Below are positions 1-8,047 of a DNA stretch of 48,907 bases, piece by piece; position 1 is the first letter of the stretch, and the number at the start of each line of letters is the position of its first letter. The notes below the pieces were generated by a model. It worked only from the letters and a program-made list of their open reading frames with translations, had not been told where the DNA came from and searched no databases. Made by a program: the position numbers and the translations under genes. This stretch comes from Pantoea wallisii (GTDB lineage Bacteria; Pseudomonadota; Gammaproteobacteria; Enterobacterales; Enterobacteriaceae), in the NCBI RefSeq assembly GCF_002095485.1, contig NZ_MLFS01000036.1, positions 1 through 48,907 of the forward strand, in the 5' to 3' direction.

Positions 1-939
1 GCCGCGTTTACCGCTGCGCGTGCCGGCGGCGCGGAAATTCTGATCGCCGACGAGCCCACGAAGGGGCTTGATGTCGCGCGCCGCGATGAGGTCAGCCAGC
101 TCCTGCAACGCGAAGTGGCAGAAGGCGGCATGTTACTGACCATTACCCACGACATTGCGCTGGCACGCCAGTTGGGCGGGGATGTGGTGGTAATGCACAA
201 AGGCAGGGTGATTGAGCAGGGCGGGGCGCAGCAGGTACTGCAGCACCCTCAGCGCAGCTACACGCGGGAGCTGCTGGCAGCCGATCCCTCAGCGTGGCCG
301 GCACGTCAGGCAACAACCCTGCAGTCGCATCCGGTGATCAGTGCGCAGGGGATTAAGTTAGTGCGTGGCGGGAAACCGCTCGGCGTGCCGGCGCAGTTTA
401 CCCTGCACGCTGGCGAGATCGTCGGGTTGCATGGCGCAAGCGGCAGCGGCAAGAGCAGTTTTGGCGATGTGCTGCTGGGCTTACTTGAGCCGCAGCAAGG
501 CAGTGTAACGCGACACCGGGCGGCCGACGCGCTGAAGTATCAGAAAATCTATCAGGATCCCTCCGCGCTGTTTCCGCCACTGCGCACGCTGGAGCAGAGT
601 ATTAATGATGTGCTGCGCCGTCATCATGTAGCCGTACAGCGGCGCGACAGCCTGATGGAACAGCTGGCGCTCAGCCCATCGTTGCTGACGCGCCGGCCGG
701 ATGCGCTCTCCGGCGGTGAGCTGCAGCGCTTCTCGCTGTTACGCGTGATGCTGCTGCAACCGGTATTTCTGTTCGCCGATGAGCCCACTTCGCGTCTTGA
801 TCCGCTGGTGCAGCAGCAAACGCTGCAGCTGATTACCGCGCTGGCACGCGAGCAGCAGTGCGGTGTTTTGCTGGTGAGCCACGATCGCGATCTGCTGGAG
901 AAAAGCGCGCACCGGGTGATTGCGATGGATGCGGCTTAA
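1..939 (+). CDS. ABC transporter ATPase with two fused nucleotide-binding domains, 5' end cut off (peptide/nickel/opine importer type)
   Basis: The reading frame is open from base 1, so the gene starts outside the window. The visible part begins inside a first ATPase domain, with its Walker B and D-loop (LIADEPTKGLD) and H-loop (TITHD), then the linker typical of peptide importers (VIEQG...VLQHPQRSYTRELL). A complete second domain follows, with Walker A (GASGSGKSS), a Q-loop (YQDPSALFPP), the signature LSGGELQR, Walker B (FLFADEPTSRLD) and the switch histidine (LVSHDRD). This is the DppD-DppF or NikD-NikE arrangement fused in one chain, as in GsiA and YejF. It would power import of a small peptide, metal chelate or similar ligand through permeases presumably encoded to the left. 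The substrate cannot be told from what is visible. The end overlaps the convergent GNAT gene by four bases. Confidence 0.88.
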   Translation, partial: AAFTAARAGGAEILIADEPTKGLDVARRDEVSQLLQREVAEGGMLLTITHDIALARQLGGDVVVMHKGRVIEQGGAQQVLQHPQRSYTRELLAADPSAWPARQATTLQSHPVISAQGIKLVRGGKPLGVPAQFTLHAGEIVGLHGASGSGKSSFGDVLLGLLEPQQGSVTRHRAADALKYQKIYQDPSALFPPLRTLEQSINDVLRRHHVAVQRRDSLMEQLALSPSLLTRRPDALSGGELQRFSLLRVMLLQPVFLFADEPTSRLDPLVQQQTLQLITALAREQQCGVLLVSHDRDLLEKSAHRVIAMDAA

Positions 940-1457
940 CGTGCGGGCGGCTGGCTATCACCAACACCAAGCGATCGCTGCATAACGACGGTATCGAGCC
1001 AGCGCCCATGTTTGAATCCCACTGACTTCATTACGCCGGTGTGCTCAAATCCGAGTGCCCGGTGTAATCCCAGCGATCCCTGATTCGCGCTGTCACCCAC
1101 AATCGCAATGATCTGCCGGAATCCTGCCGCTTCTGCCAGCGCAATGGCTTTTTGCAACAGCGCCTTGCCTATGCCGCGGCCGGTTTGCTCAGGATCGAGA
1201 TAGATCGAATCCTCCAGGGTAAAACGGTAGGCATAACGGGGGCGATAAGGCGCCAGGTAACAGTAGCCCAGCACCTGCTGATCCTCCTGCGCCACCAGCC
1301 AGAAACCGCCGCGCTGCTGCACATCCGCAATACGCCGGCGCATCTCATCCTCAGCCGGAGGATCGGTTTCAAAGGTTGCCGTGCCATGCAGCACATGCCA
1401 GGCATAGATGGTCTGAATCGCCGCCGCGTGATGCGGCCGGGCAGGAGTGATGTCCAT
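936..1457 (-). CDS. GNAT N-acetyltransferase, phosphinothricin/methionine-sulfoximine acetyltransferase type
   Basis: The 173-residue protein is a single GNAT domain. The acetyl-CoA pyrophosphate loop is visible as QTGRGIGKALL around residues 91-101. The N-terminal part (IYAWHVLHGTATFETDPP) and the GLHRALGFEHTGVMKSVGFKHGRWLD stretch near the C-terminus (shown in two parts: GLHRALGFEHTG, then SVGFKHGRW) are typical of the Pat/Bar/MddA (YncA) family. Members acetylate the amino group of phosphinothricin, methionine sulfoximine or methionine sulfone, protecting glutamine synthetase. The natural substrate here is inferred. It is a stand-alone gene, convergent with and overlapping the ABC gene by four bases. 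Confidence 0.9.
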   Translation of the reverse strand: MDITPARPHHAAAIQTIYAWHVLHGTATFETDPPAEDEMRRRIADVQQRGGFWLVAQEDQQVLGYCYLAPYRPRYAYRFTLEDSIYLDPEQTGRGIGKALLQKAIALAEAAGFRQIIAIVGDSANQGSLGLHRALGFEHTGVMKSVGFKHGRWLDTVVMQRSLGVGDSQPPAR

Positions 1458-1580
1458 AGGTTTCTGATAGTTGGCCTTAAAAGATTACCAGCATGCCACC
1501 GCGCCGGCTGGCCGGCACCGGCTTTAAACATAGGAAATTGTGATGATAGCGGCATGAGACAGCGCGCAGGGCAGACGCTG

Positions 1581-2129
1581 TCAGTTCTGCTCGGAGAGCT
1601 GTACCGCCATGGTATCGGCTTCCAGCGCTTCAAACACGTGCGGTTCATCCGCCGGGTAGCAAATGTAGTCGCCAGGGTACAGTTCTACCGGCGCATCGGT
1701 GGGCCCCACGCGGGCGCGGCCACGGGCAATAATGATGTGCTCGACCGATCCCGGCGGATGCGGCTTAGATGCACGCGGCGCCCCCGGCTGGCTGGTGATC
1801 AGATAGAGATCGCGTCGCCCGCCCGGCGGACAGCTGGCTAACAGTGCAGCCTGGTAATCGGCCAGTTCTGCGGCGATCACCATGCCTTCACCCCGGCGGA
1901 TCACCTGCAGGCGTTTCACTTCCGGCTCCATCAGGCGCGCAAAAGGGATATTCAGCGCAACACAGAGTGACCATAACGTCTCCAGGCTGGGATTACCGTT
2001 CCCGGCCTCCAGTTGCGAGAGCGTTGATTTAGCGATGCCCGCGCGGCGCGCGACTTCGGTTAAAGAGAGCCCCGCGCGCTGGCGTTCGCGTACCAGGCCA
2101 GCGGCAATAATGTCAATCGGCGGCGTCAA
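1581..2129 (-). CDS. XRE-family transcriptional regulator with C-terminal cupin domain
   Basis: The 182-residue protein has a helix-turn-helix domain at about residues 10-65 (LTEVARRAGIAKSTLSQLEAG is a textbook XRE recognition region; LTEVARRAGIAKSTLSQLE is its core) and a small cupin barrel at about residues 105-178 (VEHIIIARGRARVG ... YPGDYICYPADEPHVFEAL). Such HTH-cupin proteins are usually repressors that sense a small molecule in the barrel. It is divergent from azlCD, with about 100 bp between them that carry two inverted repeats, so local control of the branched-chain amino acid exporter is the simplest inference. E. coli ygaZH has no such neighbour. Confidence 0.9.
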   Translation of the reverse strand: MTPPIDIIAAGLVRERQRAGLSLTEVARRAGIAKSTLSQLEAGNGNPSLETLWSLCVALNIPFARLMEPEVKRLQVIRRGEGMVIAAELADYQAALLASCPPGGRRDLYLITSQPGAPRASKPHPPGSVEHIIIARGRARVGPTDAPVELYPGDYICYPADEPHVFEALEADTMAVQLSEQN

Positions 2130-2151
2130 AGCAGCTCCTGTTCTTTATATC

Positions 2152-2217
2152 GAACATTTTGTTCATCTTGAAAAACGTGTGTAGTGCGTTCATTATACCG
2201 TCTAAATTGTTCGGTAT
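2152..2217. promoter_or_regulatory. Candidate operators between the XRE-cupin regulator and azlC
   Basis: Two inverted repeats lie in the divergent spacer. GAACA-TTT-TGTTC occupies 2152-2164, close to the regulator start. ATACCG-N11-CGGTAT occupies 2195-2217, just before azlC. Both contain a TTGTTC element. The positions suit auto-repression and repression of azlC by the cupin regulator. This is inferred from position and symmetry only. Confidence 0.45.
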
Positions 2218-2231
2218 GAGATTAAATTGTG

Positions 2232-2906
2232 ATGCGTCTGGGTGCAATACCGCTTGATCGCGGCGTATTGAAAGCGATTTTCCTCGTCTGTCTGGCGGAC
2301 GGTATCGTCGGCCTCTCTTACGGCTCGCTGGCGGCTGCCGATGGCTTCCCGCTGTGGGTGCCGATTGCGCTCTCCACGTTAGTGCTGGCCGGCGCGTCAG
2401 AATTTCTCTTTATTGGTATCGTCGCGGGCGGCGGCAGCCCGCTCACCGCTGCTGCTGCCGGTTTGCTGGTTAATGCGCGCCATCTGCCGTTTGGCATTGC
2501 GGTTAAAGATCTGGTCGGGCAGGGCAGTCGTAGTCTGCTTGGCTGCCACATTATGAATGATGAGAGCGTAGTTTTTGGCATCTCGCAGCCGAAGCTGGCG
2601 CAGCGACGCGCGGCTTACTGGATCTGCGGGTTGGGCATATTCGCCATCTGGCCGCTCACCGTGATTGGCGGGGCGCTGATTGGCCGCTTTATTCCGGATG
2701 TCGCGGCTATCGGGCTGGACGCGGTTTTCCCGGCCATCCTGATTGCCCTGATCTTTCCCGCGCTGCGCCAGCGCCGGACGCGCATTCCCGCCGCCTGCGG
2801 CGCAGTGCTGTCGGTTATCGCTACGCCGTTTGTCCCGGCGGGTATGCCGGTACTGTTCTCTTTACTCGGTTTACTGAGCTGGCGGGAGCGCAAAAATGCA
2901 AAATAG
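2232..2906 (+). CDS. azlC: AzlC/YgaZ branched-chain amino acid export protein, large subunit
   Basis: This is a 224-residue polytopic inner-membrane protein of the AzlC family. Family features include an early GLSYGSLAAADGFPLWVPIALS segment (GLSYGSLAAADGF), a hydrophobic LAGASEFLFIGIV helix and LLVNARHLPFGIAV around residue 90. With AzlD it forms a two-component exporter; in E. coli the pair YgaZH exports L-valine. GTG at 2229 is immediately followed by ATG at 2232, and I prefer the ATG. The Shine-Dalgarno is weak (GAG about ten bases upstream). It overlaps azlD by eleven bases, so the two are one operon, divergent from the XRE-cupin gene. Confidence 0.92.
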   Translation: MRLGAIPLDRGVLKAIFLVCLADGIVGLSYGSLAAADGFPLWVPIALSTLVLAGASEFLFIGIVAGGGSPLTAAAAGLLVNARHLPFGIAVKDLVGQGSRSLLGCHIMNDESVVFGISQPKLAQRRAAYWICGLGIFAIWPLTVIGGALIGRFIPDVAAIGLDAVFPAILIALIFPALRQRRTRIPAACGAVLSVIATPFVPAGMPVLFSLLGLLSWRERKNAK

Positions 2907-3216
2907 TTTAGTGATCGCCGGCATTGCGCTGCTGGCCGTGGGCACTTATGCCATCCGCTTTGCCGGCTATCGCCTCGGCAGCCGTATGCCTATGTCCGAG
3001 CGTGCGCGTAATATGCTTTCCGATGCGGCAACGGTTTTGCTGCTGGCGGTTGCGGTCACCACCGCGCTGTTTGAGGGCACGCATTTTGCCGGCGTAGCGC
3101 GCGTGGCCGGCGTACTGTTTGCCGTCTTCCTGGCATGGCGACGCGCCCCGTTGATTTTTGTTATCATCGGCGCGGCAATCATGACGGCGCTACTGCGCTA
3201 TTTCGGCGTACCCTGA
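2896..3216 (+). CDS. azlD: AzlD/YgaH branched-chain amino acid export protein, small subunit
   Basis: The 106-residue protein has about four hydrophobic segments and the AzlD pattern (TYAIRFAGYRLGSRMP near the N-terminus, then LSDAATVLLLAVAVTTAL). It begins inside the end of azlC, an overlap that implies translational coupling. It is the partner subunit of the exporter. The nearby XRE-cupin protein is the likely regulator. Confidence 0.92.
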   Translation: MQNSLVIAGIALLAVGTYAIRFAGYRLGSRMPMSERARNMLSDAATVLLLAVAVTTALFEGTHFAGVARVAGVLFAVFLAWRRAPLIFVIIGAAIMTALLRYFGVP

Positions 3217-3277
3217 TGAGGCGCCAGACATTAAGGCTATGATTATGGAAAGCGATAACAACAAGGAGCACGCGAAA

Positions 3278-4246
3278 ATGGTGATTAACTGCGTGGTGTA
3301 TCGTCACGGTGAGCGTGAAGAGCATGTCAATGTAGCCGAGATCTCTGACGTCCTGAAAGAGGAGAGTGCCTTTGTCTGGCTCGGTTTATATCAGCCCGAT
3401 CCGGCTTTCATGCAGACGCTGCAGGAGGAGTTCGGACTCCATGAGCTGGCGATCGAAGATGCGCTGGTCGCGCACCAGCGGCCCAAGATCGAACAGTACG
3501 GTGATTCCGTATTTATCGTGGTTAAAAGCGCGCATCTTGAGGATAACCAGCGTATCAGCTTTGGTGAGACGCACTTCTTCCTGGGTAAAAACTTCCTGAT
3601 TACCGTCCGCCACGGTTCAACGGAAGGGTATAAAGAGATTCGCGCCAAAGCGGAAAAAAATCACGCCATGCTGTGCCAGGGGCCGGGCTACGCGCTTTAC
3701 TCCATTCTCGATTTTATCGTGGATAACTACAGCAAGATCACCGCCTCACTCAGCGAACGGATCGGCGATCTGGAGGATGGCATGTTCTCCACGCGTTTTG
3801 ACAATAATACGCTGGAGAAGGTCTATCACTTACGGCGCGAGCTATTGTCACTGCGCAATGCGGCGATGCCGGTAACGGAGATCTGTCCGCAGCTGGTGCG
3901 CTTCCACGAGGATATCATCCCTAAAAATCTGCGCGCCTATCTGCGAGATGTGCAGGACCACGCGCACCATGTGATGATTGATGCCGAAGATATGCGTGAA
4001 ACGCTTGCCAGTGCTATGCAGGTAAACCTGGCGCTGGTGTCGGTGCAGCAGAGCGAAGTGAATAAAAAGCTGGCGGGCTGGGGCGCTATCCTGATCGTGC
4101 CGACCATTATCTTCAGCATGTACGGCATGAACTTCCCGGATATGCCGGAGCTGCACACCCATTTTGGCTACCCGGCGGTGGTAGCAACAACGCTAATCAT
4201 CTGCTGCGTGATGTGGTGGCGCCTGAAAAAAGCCAGGTGGCTTTAA
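3278..4246 (+). CDS. corA: CorA-family divalent cation transporter
   Basis: The protein has a large cytoplasmic N-terminal domain followed by two C-terminal membrane helices. The signature YGMNFPDMPEL lies at the end of the first helix; GMN is the pore selectivity motif of the CorA/Mrs2/ZntB superfamily. The family forms homopentameric Mg2+ (Co2+, Ni2+) channels in the inner membrane. An ATG at 3239 is in frame, but AAGGAG with a nine-base spacer sits before the ATG at 3278, giving 322 residues beginning MVINCVVYRHGE, so I chose that start. This is the shorter CorA subtype, so ZntB-like zinc transport cannot be excluded from sequence alone. The gene is monocistronic. Confidence 0.88.
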   Translation: MVINCVVYRHGEREEHVNVAEISDVLKEESAFVWLGLYQPDPAFMQTLQEEFGLHELAIEDALVAHQRPKIEQYGDSVFIVVKSAHLEDNQRISFGETHFFLGKNFLITVRHGSTEGYKEIRAKAEKNHAMLCQGPGYALYSILDFIVDNYSKITASLSERIGDLEDGMFSTRFDNNTLEKVYHLRRELLSLRNAAMPVTEICPQLVRFHEDIIPKNLRAYLRDVQDHAHHVMIDAEDMRETLASAMQVNLALVSVQQSEVNKKLAGWGAILIVPTIIFSMYGMNFPDMPELHTHFGYPAVVATTLIICCVMWWRLKKARWL

Positions 4247-4272
4247 CGCAACAGAAGTGGGTTATTTCAGCC

Positions 4273-4292
4273 TGAAATCGCCAGGGATTTCA
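4273..4292 (+). terminator. Possible weak terminator hairpin after corA
   Basis: TGAAATC-GCCAGG-GATTTCA forms a 7-bp stem with a six-base loop 27 bases after the corA stop. An 8-bp outer repeat (CAGCCTGA at 4268-4275, TCAGGCTG at 4313-4320) also surrounds the area. No T-run follows, so the termination role is uncertain. Confidence 0.3.
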
Positions 4293-4365
4293 CTGCCGGA
4301 AGCCGCCGGGCGTCAGGCTGAAGCCGCTCAGATTCATAACTCTTTCGCCACGCGCAGACGATGGA

Positions 4366-4473
4366 TTATGGCGCTGCGATAACCGCGATGACAACGGCTA
4401 TCCAGAACAGTACTGCACCGGCCAGTGCCATGCGATAAAGAAGCTGGCGGGAAAAGGATAACAGCGCGACCAT
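4366..4473 (-). CDS. Tiny single-pass membrane protein (35 aa)
   Basis: This short frame encodes 35 residues: a basic, polar start (MVALLSFSRQLLYRM) followed by one membrane helix (AGAVLFWIAVVIAVIAA). A good Shine-Dalgarno (CCGGAG) lies about nine bases before the ATG. It lies 18 bases after the stop of a second small gene with the same layout and the same LFWI-VV core, so the two look like tandem paralogues in one transcript. They resemble the YmiA-type enterobacterial small membrane proteins (LFW followed by a valine-rich helix), but I cannot confirm the family. Function unknown. Confidence 0.6.
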   Translation of the reverse strand: MVALLSFSRQLLYRMALAGAVLFWIAVVIAVIAAP

Positions 4474-4491
4474 GTTGGCTCCGGAAAATTA

Positions 4492-4623
4492 TTAGCGAAT
4501 GCCCATCACGCCAACCACCACGACGATCCAGAAAAGCGTACAACCCGTCAGCACTCTGCGCCAGATAAGATGGCGCTCCAGGTTAATCAGCGCCTCCAGA
4601 CGTACACGTAAAATCGAATGCAT
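4492..4623 (-). CDS. Tiny single-pass membrane protein (43 aa), paralogue of its neighbour
   Basis: The frame encodes 43 residues: an amphipathic basic N-terminal part (MHSILRVRLEALINLERH) and one transmembrane helix (CTLFWIVVVVGVMGI). A GAGGT Shine-Dalgarno stands before the ATG. The helix shares LFWI-VV with the 35-residue protein encoded immediately downstream. The upstream 200 bp (to 4832) holds no gene that I can support. Small enterobacterial membrane proteins of this kind often modulate a larger membrane complex, but nothing here identifies a partner. Confidence 0.6.
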   Translation of the reverse strand: MHSILRVRLEALINLERHLIWRRVLTGCTLFWIVVVVGVMGIR

Positions 4624-4832
4624 AGCGACCTCAATTCAGAAAACAGACAGCGAAAGTAATAAGCGAACAACCGGCCAGAGTAGCGCCGGGTGAGAATATT
4701 CTGAATGGTGAGCGAGCGGGTTCACGACAAGACTGGTCTTGAAATCACAGAGAGTGAATGGATGCTGTTACGTGTTAATGCCACGTCTGGTACACCTTCC
4801 AGACGCGGCATGCTGGCAGGAAAAGTCGCAGC

Positions 4833-5537
4833 TCACACGCTGCGCGTGACGCCGCCATCCACGCGAATATTCTGCGCGGTAATGTAAGCCGCACCGGGAG
4901 ACGCCAGGAAGGCAACGGTCGCAGCCACCTCTTCTGCTGTGCCGTAGCGCTTCAGCGGCACGCTCTCACGGCGTTCATTGGCTTCCGGCAGGCTATCAAT
5001 CCAGCCCGGCAGCACATTATTGATGCGAATATTATCGGCCGCATAGGTATCAGCAAAGATTTTGGTAAAGGATGCCAGACCGGCACGGAATACGGCCGAC
5101 GTAGGGAACATATCTGTCGGCTCAAACGTCCAGGCCGAAGAGATATTGATGATGCTGCCGCCGCCCTGTTTTTGCATAACCGGCGTAACCAAACGTGTGG
5201 CGCGCACCACATTCAGGAAATAGGTCTCCATGCCACGTTGCCACTCTTCATCACTGATCTCCAGAATCGGCGCGCGCGGTCCATGCCCGGCGCTGTTGAC
5301 CAGAATATCGATCCGGCCCCAGCGTGCCAGGGTAGCATCAACCAGCTTTTGCAGATCGGCTGTTGACTGGTTTGAACCGGTTACGCCTAATCCGCCCAGG
5401 CGCTGAGCAAGCGCTTCGCCTTTACCGGACGAGGAGAGGATCGCCACCCTGATACCCTCACTGGCCAGCTTTTCAGCCGCCGCTGCGCCCATGCCACTGC
5501 CGCCCGCTACAATAATTGCCACTTTTTCTACTGTCAT
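4833..5537 (-). CDS. SDR-family protein lacking the canonical catalytic Tyr-Lys
   Basis: The 234-residue protein is a short-chain dehydrogenase/reductase with an N-terminal nucleotide-binding glycine motif (AGGSGMG), an NSAG motif (NNAG equivalent) and a C-terminal GxxxAxxxAFLAS...DGG block. The start at 5537 is fixed by GGAGG nine bases upstream; the frame is open further upstream but would run into the LysR gene. Aligned on the conserved AGL, the catalytic YxxxK is replaced: FPTSAVFRAGLASF puts Ser at the Tyr position and Arg at the Lys position. Catalysis may therefore be altered or absent. It is divergent from a LysR gene at 5643, its probable regulator. Confidence 0.85.
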   Translation of the reverse strand: MTVEKVAIIVAGGSGMGAAAAEKLASEGIRVAILSSSGKGEALAQRLGGLGVTGSNQSTADLQKLVDATLARWGRIDILVNSAGHGPRAPILEISDEEWQRGMETYFLNVVRATRLVTPVMQKQGGGSIINISSAWTFEPTDMFPTSAVFRAGLASFTKIFADTYAADNIRINNVLPGWIDSLPEANERRESVPLKRYGTAEEVAATVAFLASPGAAYITAQNIRVDGGVTRSV

Positions 5538-5642
5538 TTTGCCTGCCTCCGGATAAGCATTAGTAAGACTACCCAGTATAATGGCTACTCTGTTCTGCTG
5601 AGAGTCAGTAACTCTGCCAATTGACAATAGGAAAACTACAGG

Positions 5643-6539
5643 ATGCAGCCAGGATTTAACGAGCTTCCTTCGCTCAATGCCCTGCGGGTGTTTGAGGTTG
5701 TTACGCGGCACCTGAACTTCCGTCTCGCCGCCGAAGAGCTGGGGGTAACGCAGGGCGCGGTGGCACAGCACATTCGCGGGCTGGAGGCCAGCCTGGGGAT
5801 GAAGCTGTTTGAGCGTTTGCCGCGTACGCTGACGTTGACCAGCGCCGGTGCAGGTTATGCGGTAAGCATTCGTCAGGCGTTTGAGCTCATTGATGAGGCA
5901 ACCCGTACGCTAAAGCCGGAGCCAAACCATTTAACCCTGAGCGTGACGCCAACCTTTGCCAGCCGCTGGATGTTGCCGCGCCTGCCCGCTTTTACTGCCG
6001 CCTGGCCGGATATCGATCTGCGGGTGCTGGCCTCCGAGCGGCTGGTCCGCTTTCATCATGAAGGTGTCGATCTGGCCGTACGCTATGGCCGTCCGCCGTT
6101 TGGCAGCGGCGTGGAGGTAACGCTACTGTTTAGCCAGCAGGTGCTGGCAGTGGCGAGCCCCGCTTTACTGGCACAGCTGGGCGATCCGCAACAGGACGAA
6201 CATTGTCAGCGCTACCCGTTACTGCATGACGGACACCATTTGTGGCCAGCTTTTCTGGCGTTTATGTTCCCACAAAAGTCGTTGCAGCATCAGCACCATC
6301 TGCGTTTTAACCAAACGGCCCTGGCGCTGGAGGCGGCAATCAGCGGTCAGGGTATCGCGCTGACCAGCCCGCATTTTGTCCAAAACGATCTCGCCAGCGG
6401 CCGGTTAGTGCCAGCATTTTCCCGTGTGATGACAGTTGATGCGGGCTGGTATCTGGTTGCGCCACAGCATCCGCGCAGGCAGGCACCGGTTGCAGCAGTG
6501 CGTCAGTGGCTGATCGATCAGGTAAATCAGGATATATAG
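5643..6539 (+). CDS. LysR-family transcriptional regulator, GcvA-like
   Basis: The 298-residue protein has an N-terminal winged HTH (LPSLNALRVFEVVTRHLNF, then AAEELGVTQGAVAQHIRGLE) and a substrate-binding effector domain (LTLSVTPTFASRWMLPRLPAF), both typical of the GcvA subgroup. It is divergent from the atypical SDR at 4833 with 105 bp between the starts, the classic arrangement for a LysR protein controlling its neighbour. The effector is unknown. Confidence 0.9.
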   Translation: MQPGFNELPSLNALRVFEVVTRHLNFRLAAEELGVTQGAVAQHIRGLEASLGMKLFERLPRTLTLTSAGAGYAVSIRQAFELIDEATRTLKPEPNHLTLSVTPTFASRWMLPRLPAFTAAWPDIDLRVLASERLVRFHHEGVDLAVRYGRPPFGSGVEVTLLFSQQVLAVASPALLAQLGDPQQDEHCQRYPLLHDGHHLWPAFLAFMFPQKSLQHQHHLRFNQTALALEAAISGQGIALTSPHFVQNDLASGRLVPAFSRVMTVDAGWYLVAPQHPRRQAPVAAVRQWLIDQVNQDI

Positions 6540-6855
6540 CAACTGCACCGCTTGGGTAGATTTTTACACTTATAATTGGTCCTGATGCCAGCGGTTTTAT
6601 CTGGTTGCTTCCCTGGTACGTGTCTGAATTCACTGACAAATAAGCAAAAAACATTGAAAGCCCGTTGGGTGCGGGTTACAACGTTGCCACGCGACCTGTT
6701 TGACTTAAGTCATTGACATAGCGATCGCCTTACCATGAGCGCGATTTTTGCACTGCCTCAGAGATGGAAAACGGTGCGCCAGACAGGCCGACCATGGATG
6801 AAGAGGTTTTAGCGGGTCAGGTTCTCTTTAATTTTCCAACTCGCGGAGTAATGGA
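6540..6855. other. 316-bp intergenic region upstream of the receiver-domain gene
   Basis: No gene is supported here. The notable element is a perfect 12-bp palindrome, TGACTTAAGTCA, at 6701-6712, immediately followed by TTGACA (6713-6718), a consensus -35 hexamer, though no good -10 sits 16-18 bases after it. The palindrome could be an operator for the downstream gene. Confidence 0.4.
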
Positions 6856-7248
6856 ATGAACGCAAAAGTTTGGCTGGTGGATGATGATTTGTCTGTACGG
6901 GAGTCGCTGGGTTTTTTGCTGAAAACGGTGGATTACGACGTGGCCGACTTCGCTGATGTGGCAGCGTTAGATGCCGCCTCAGACCAGCAGGCCCCGCTGC
7001 GTGGCTGCCTGCTGCTGGATGTCCGCACACCGGCTATCGGCGGGCTAAGCTGGCTGAACGACGAGACCAGACGCCATCCGCTGCTGCCGGTGATTATCAT
7101 GACCGATCACGCCAGTATTGAAGCCTGTCGGCACGCCTTTAGCCACAGCGCCTTTGCATTTTTCATCAAGCCGCTGGATATCGAGCCGCTGCTGCAAGCT
7201 GTCTTTCAGGCGATGAACGAAAGCGAGCTGCGCGCCCGGCGTGCCTGA
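6856..7248 (+). CDS. Stand-alone response-regulator receiver domain (FixJ/NtrC type)
   Basis: The 130-residue protein is one receiver domain and nothing more. The acidic pocket is VDDD at residues 8-11, the phospho-acceptor is Asp55 in LLLDVRTP, the switch Thr is Thr83 (IIMTDH) and the conserved Lys is Lys105 (FIKPLD). It resembles the receiver of FixJ/TodT regulators but the C-terminal HTH is absent, and the downstream DNA does not encode one in any frame. GGAG lies upstream of the ATG. No histidine kinase is nearby. It may act by protein contact, as CheY or Spo0F do, or be a remnant of a longer regulator. Confidence 0.85.
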   Translation: MNAKVWLVDDDLSVRESLGFLLKTVDYDVADFADVAALDAASDQQAPLRGCLLLDVRTPAIGGLSWLNDETRRHPLLPVIIMTDHASIEACRHAFSHSAFAFFIKPLDIEPLLQAVFQAMNESELRARRA

Positions 7249-7268
7249 CAGGCGCTAACTGTGGCGCG

Positions 7269-8047
7269 TCAGGTGATTGATAACCGGTTGTTGTGCGCGC
7301 GTTGTGACGCCGCAAAACACAAGAGCGGCACCGGCAGCGTAAACAGCAGCAGAAGCCACAGCAGGACATAGACAGCATCAACACCATCATTTTGCAGATT
7401 ATTGTAGAGCTGCACCGGCATGCCCTGCGGAAAATAGGCAAAAATCATCACAATACCAAACTCACCCATTGCCCGTACCCAGGCCAGCGCCGTTGCGGAA
7501 GCCAGCCCGGGCGCCGCCAGCGGCATCGACAGGTGCCAGAAACGCTGCCACGGTGCGGCGCCCAGCGTGCGTCCGGCTTCCAGAATCTCCTTTGGTACCG
7601 CCGCGAACGCGGAGCGCGCGCTGGTAATAAATAGGGCAGTGCGCCATACCACTGTGCCAGTACAAACGCGGCAGGATTGTTGACCAGCGTCCAGCCAAAT
7701 CTCCCCAGCAGCTCACCCGGCACACTATAGGGCCCATAAGCGCTGACCAGTAAAATCCCCATAGCCAGCGGCGGCGTTAATAACGGAATTAACACCAGCA
7801 GTTCGACCAGCAGGCGCAGGCGGCCCCGCGCCTGCGATAGCCACCAGGCGACCGGTAAACCGCTAATAAAAATCAGCAGCAGCGCGATAGCGCCCAGGCT
7901 GAGGGAGGTGACGATCGCGCTGCCATCGCCCCAGGCCAGCCGCAGATGCTGCCAGTGCGTGACGCCAATCAGCGTGATAAACGGCACGGCCAGCAGCAGC
8001 AGGGCAGGGAGTGATAGCCACAATGCTGTGGCATGACGATTGTTCAT
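7269..8047 (-). pseudogene. Molybdate/tungstate-type ABC permease, split by a single-base frameshift
   Basis: Two overlapping frames together encode one roughly 260-residue membrane permease. The first part runs to AQWYGALPYL; the second continues FITSARSAFAAVPKEILEAG, which is the cytoplasmic EAA loop that contacts the ATPase. Adding one base at the A-run 7629-7631 joins them without loss (ALPYFITSARSAF). The family is ModB/WtpB/CysU-like. TGATG overlap with the upstream binding-protein gene shows translational coupling, so I start at the ATG 8047 rather than the in-frame GTG 8050. No ATPase gene follows. The break is probably a sequencing error (six similar ones occur in this window). Confidence 0.8.

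Noticed and set aside
1..939. ABC ATPase as a single-domain protein starting at 115
   Set aside because: The frame is open to base 1 and encodes Walker B of a first ATPase domain, so 115 is only an internal GTG.
4705..4887. 60-codon frame between the microprotein genes and the SDR
   Set aside because: The second half is antisense to the SDR end and the composition is unremarkable. A 7-bp hairpin at 4784-4805 was also seen, but it has no T-run and does not make a convincing terminator.
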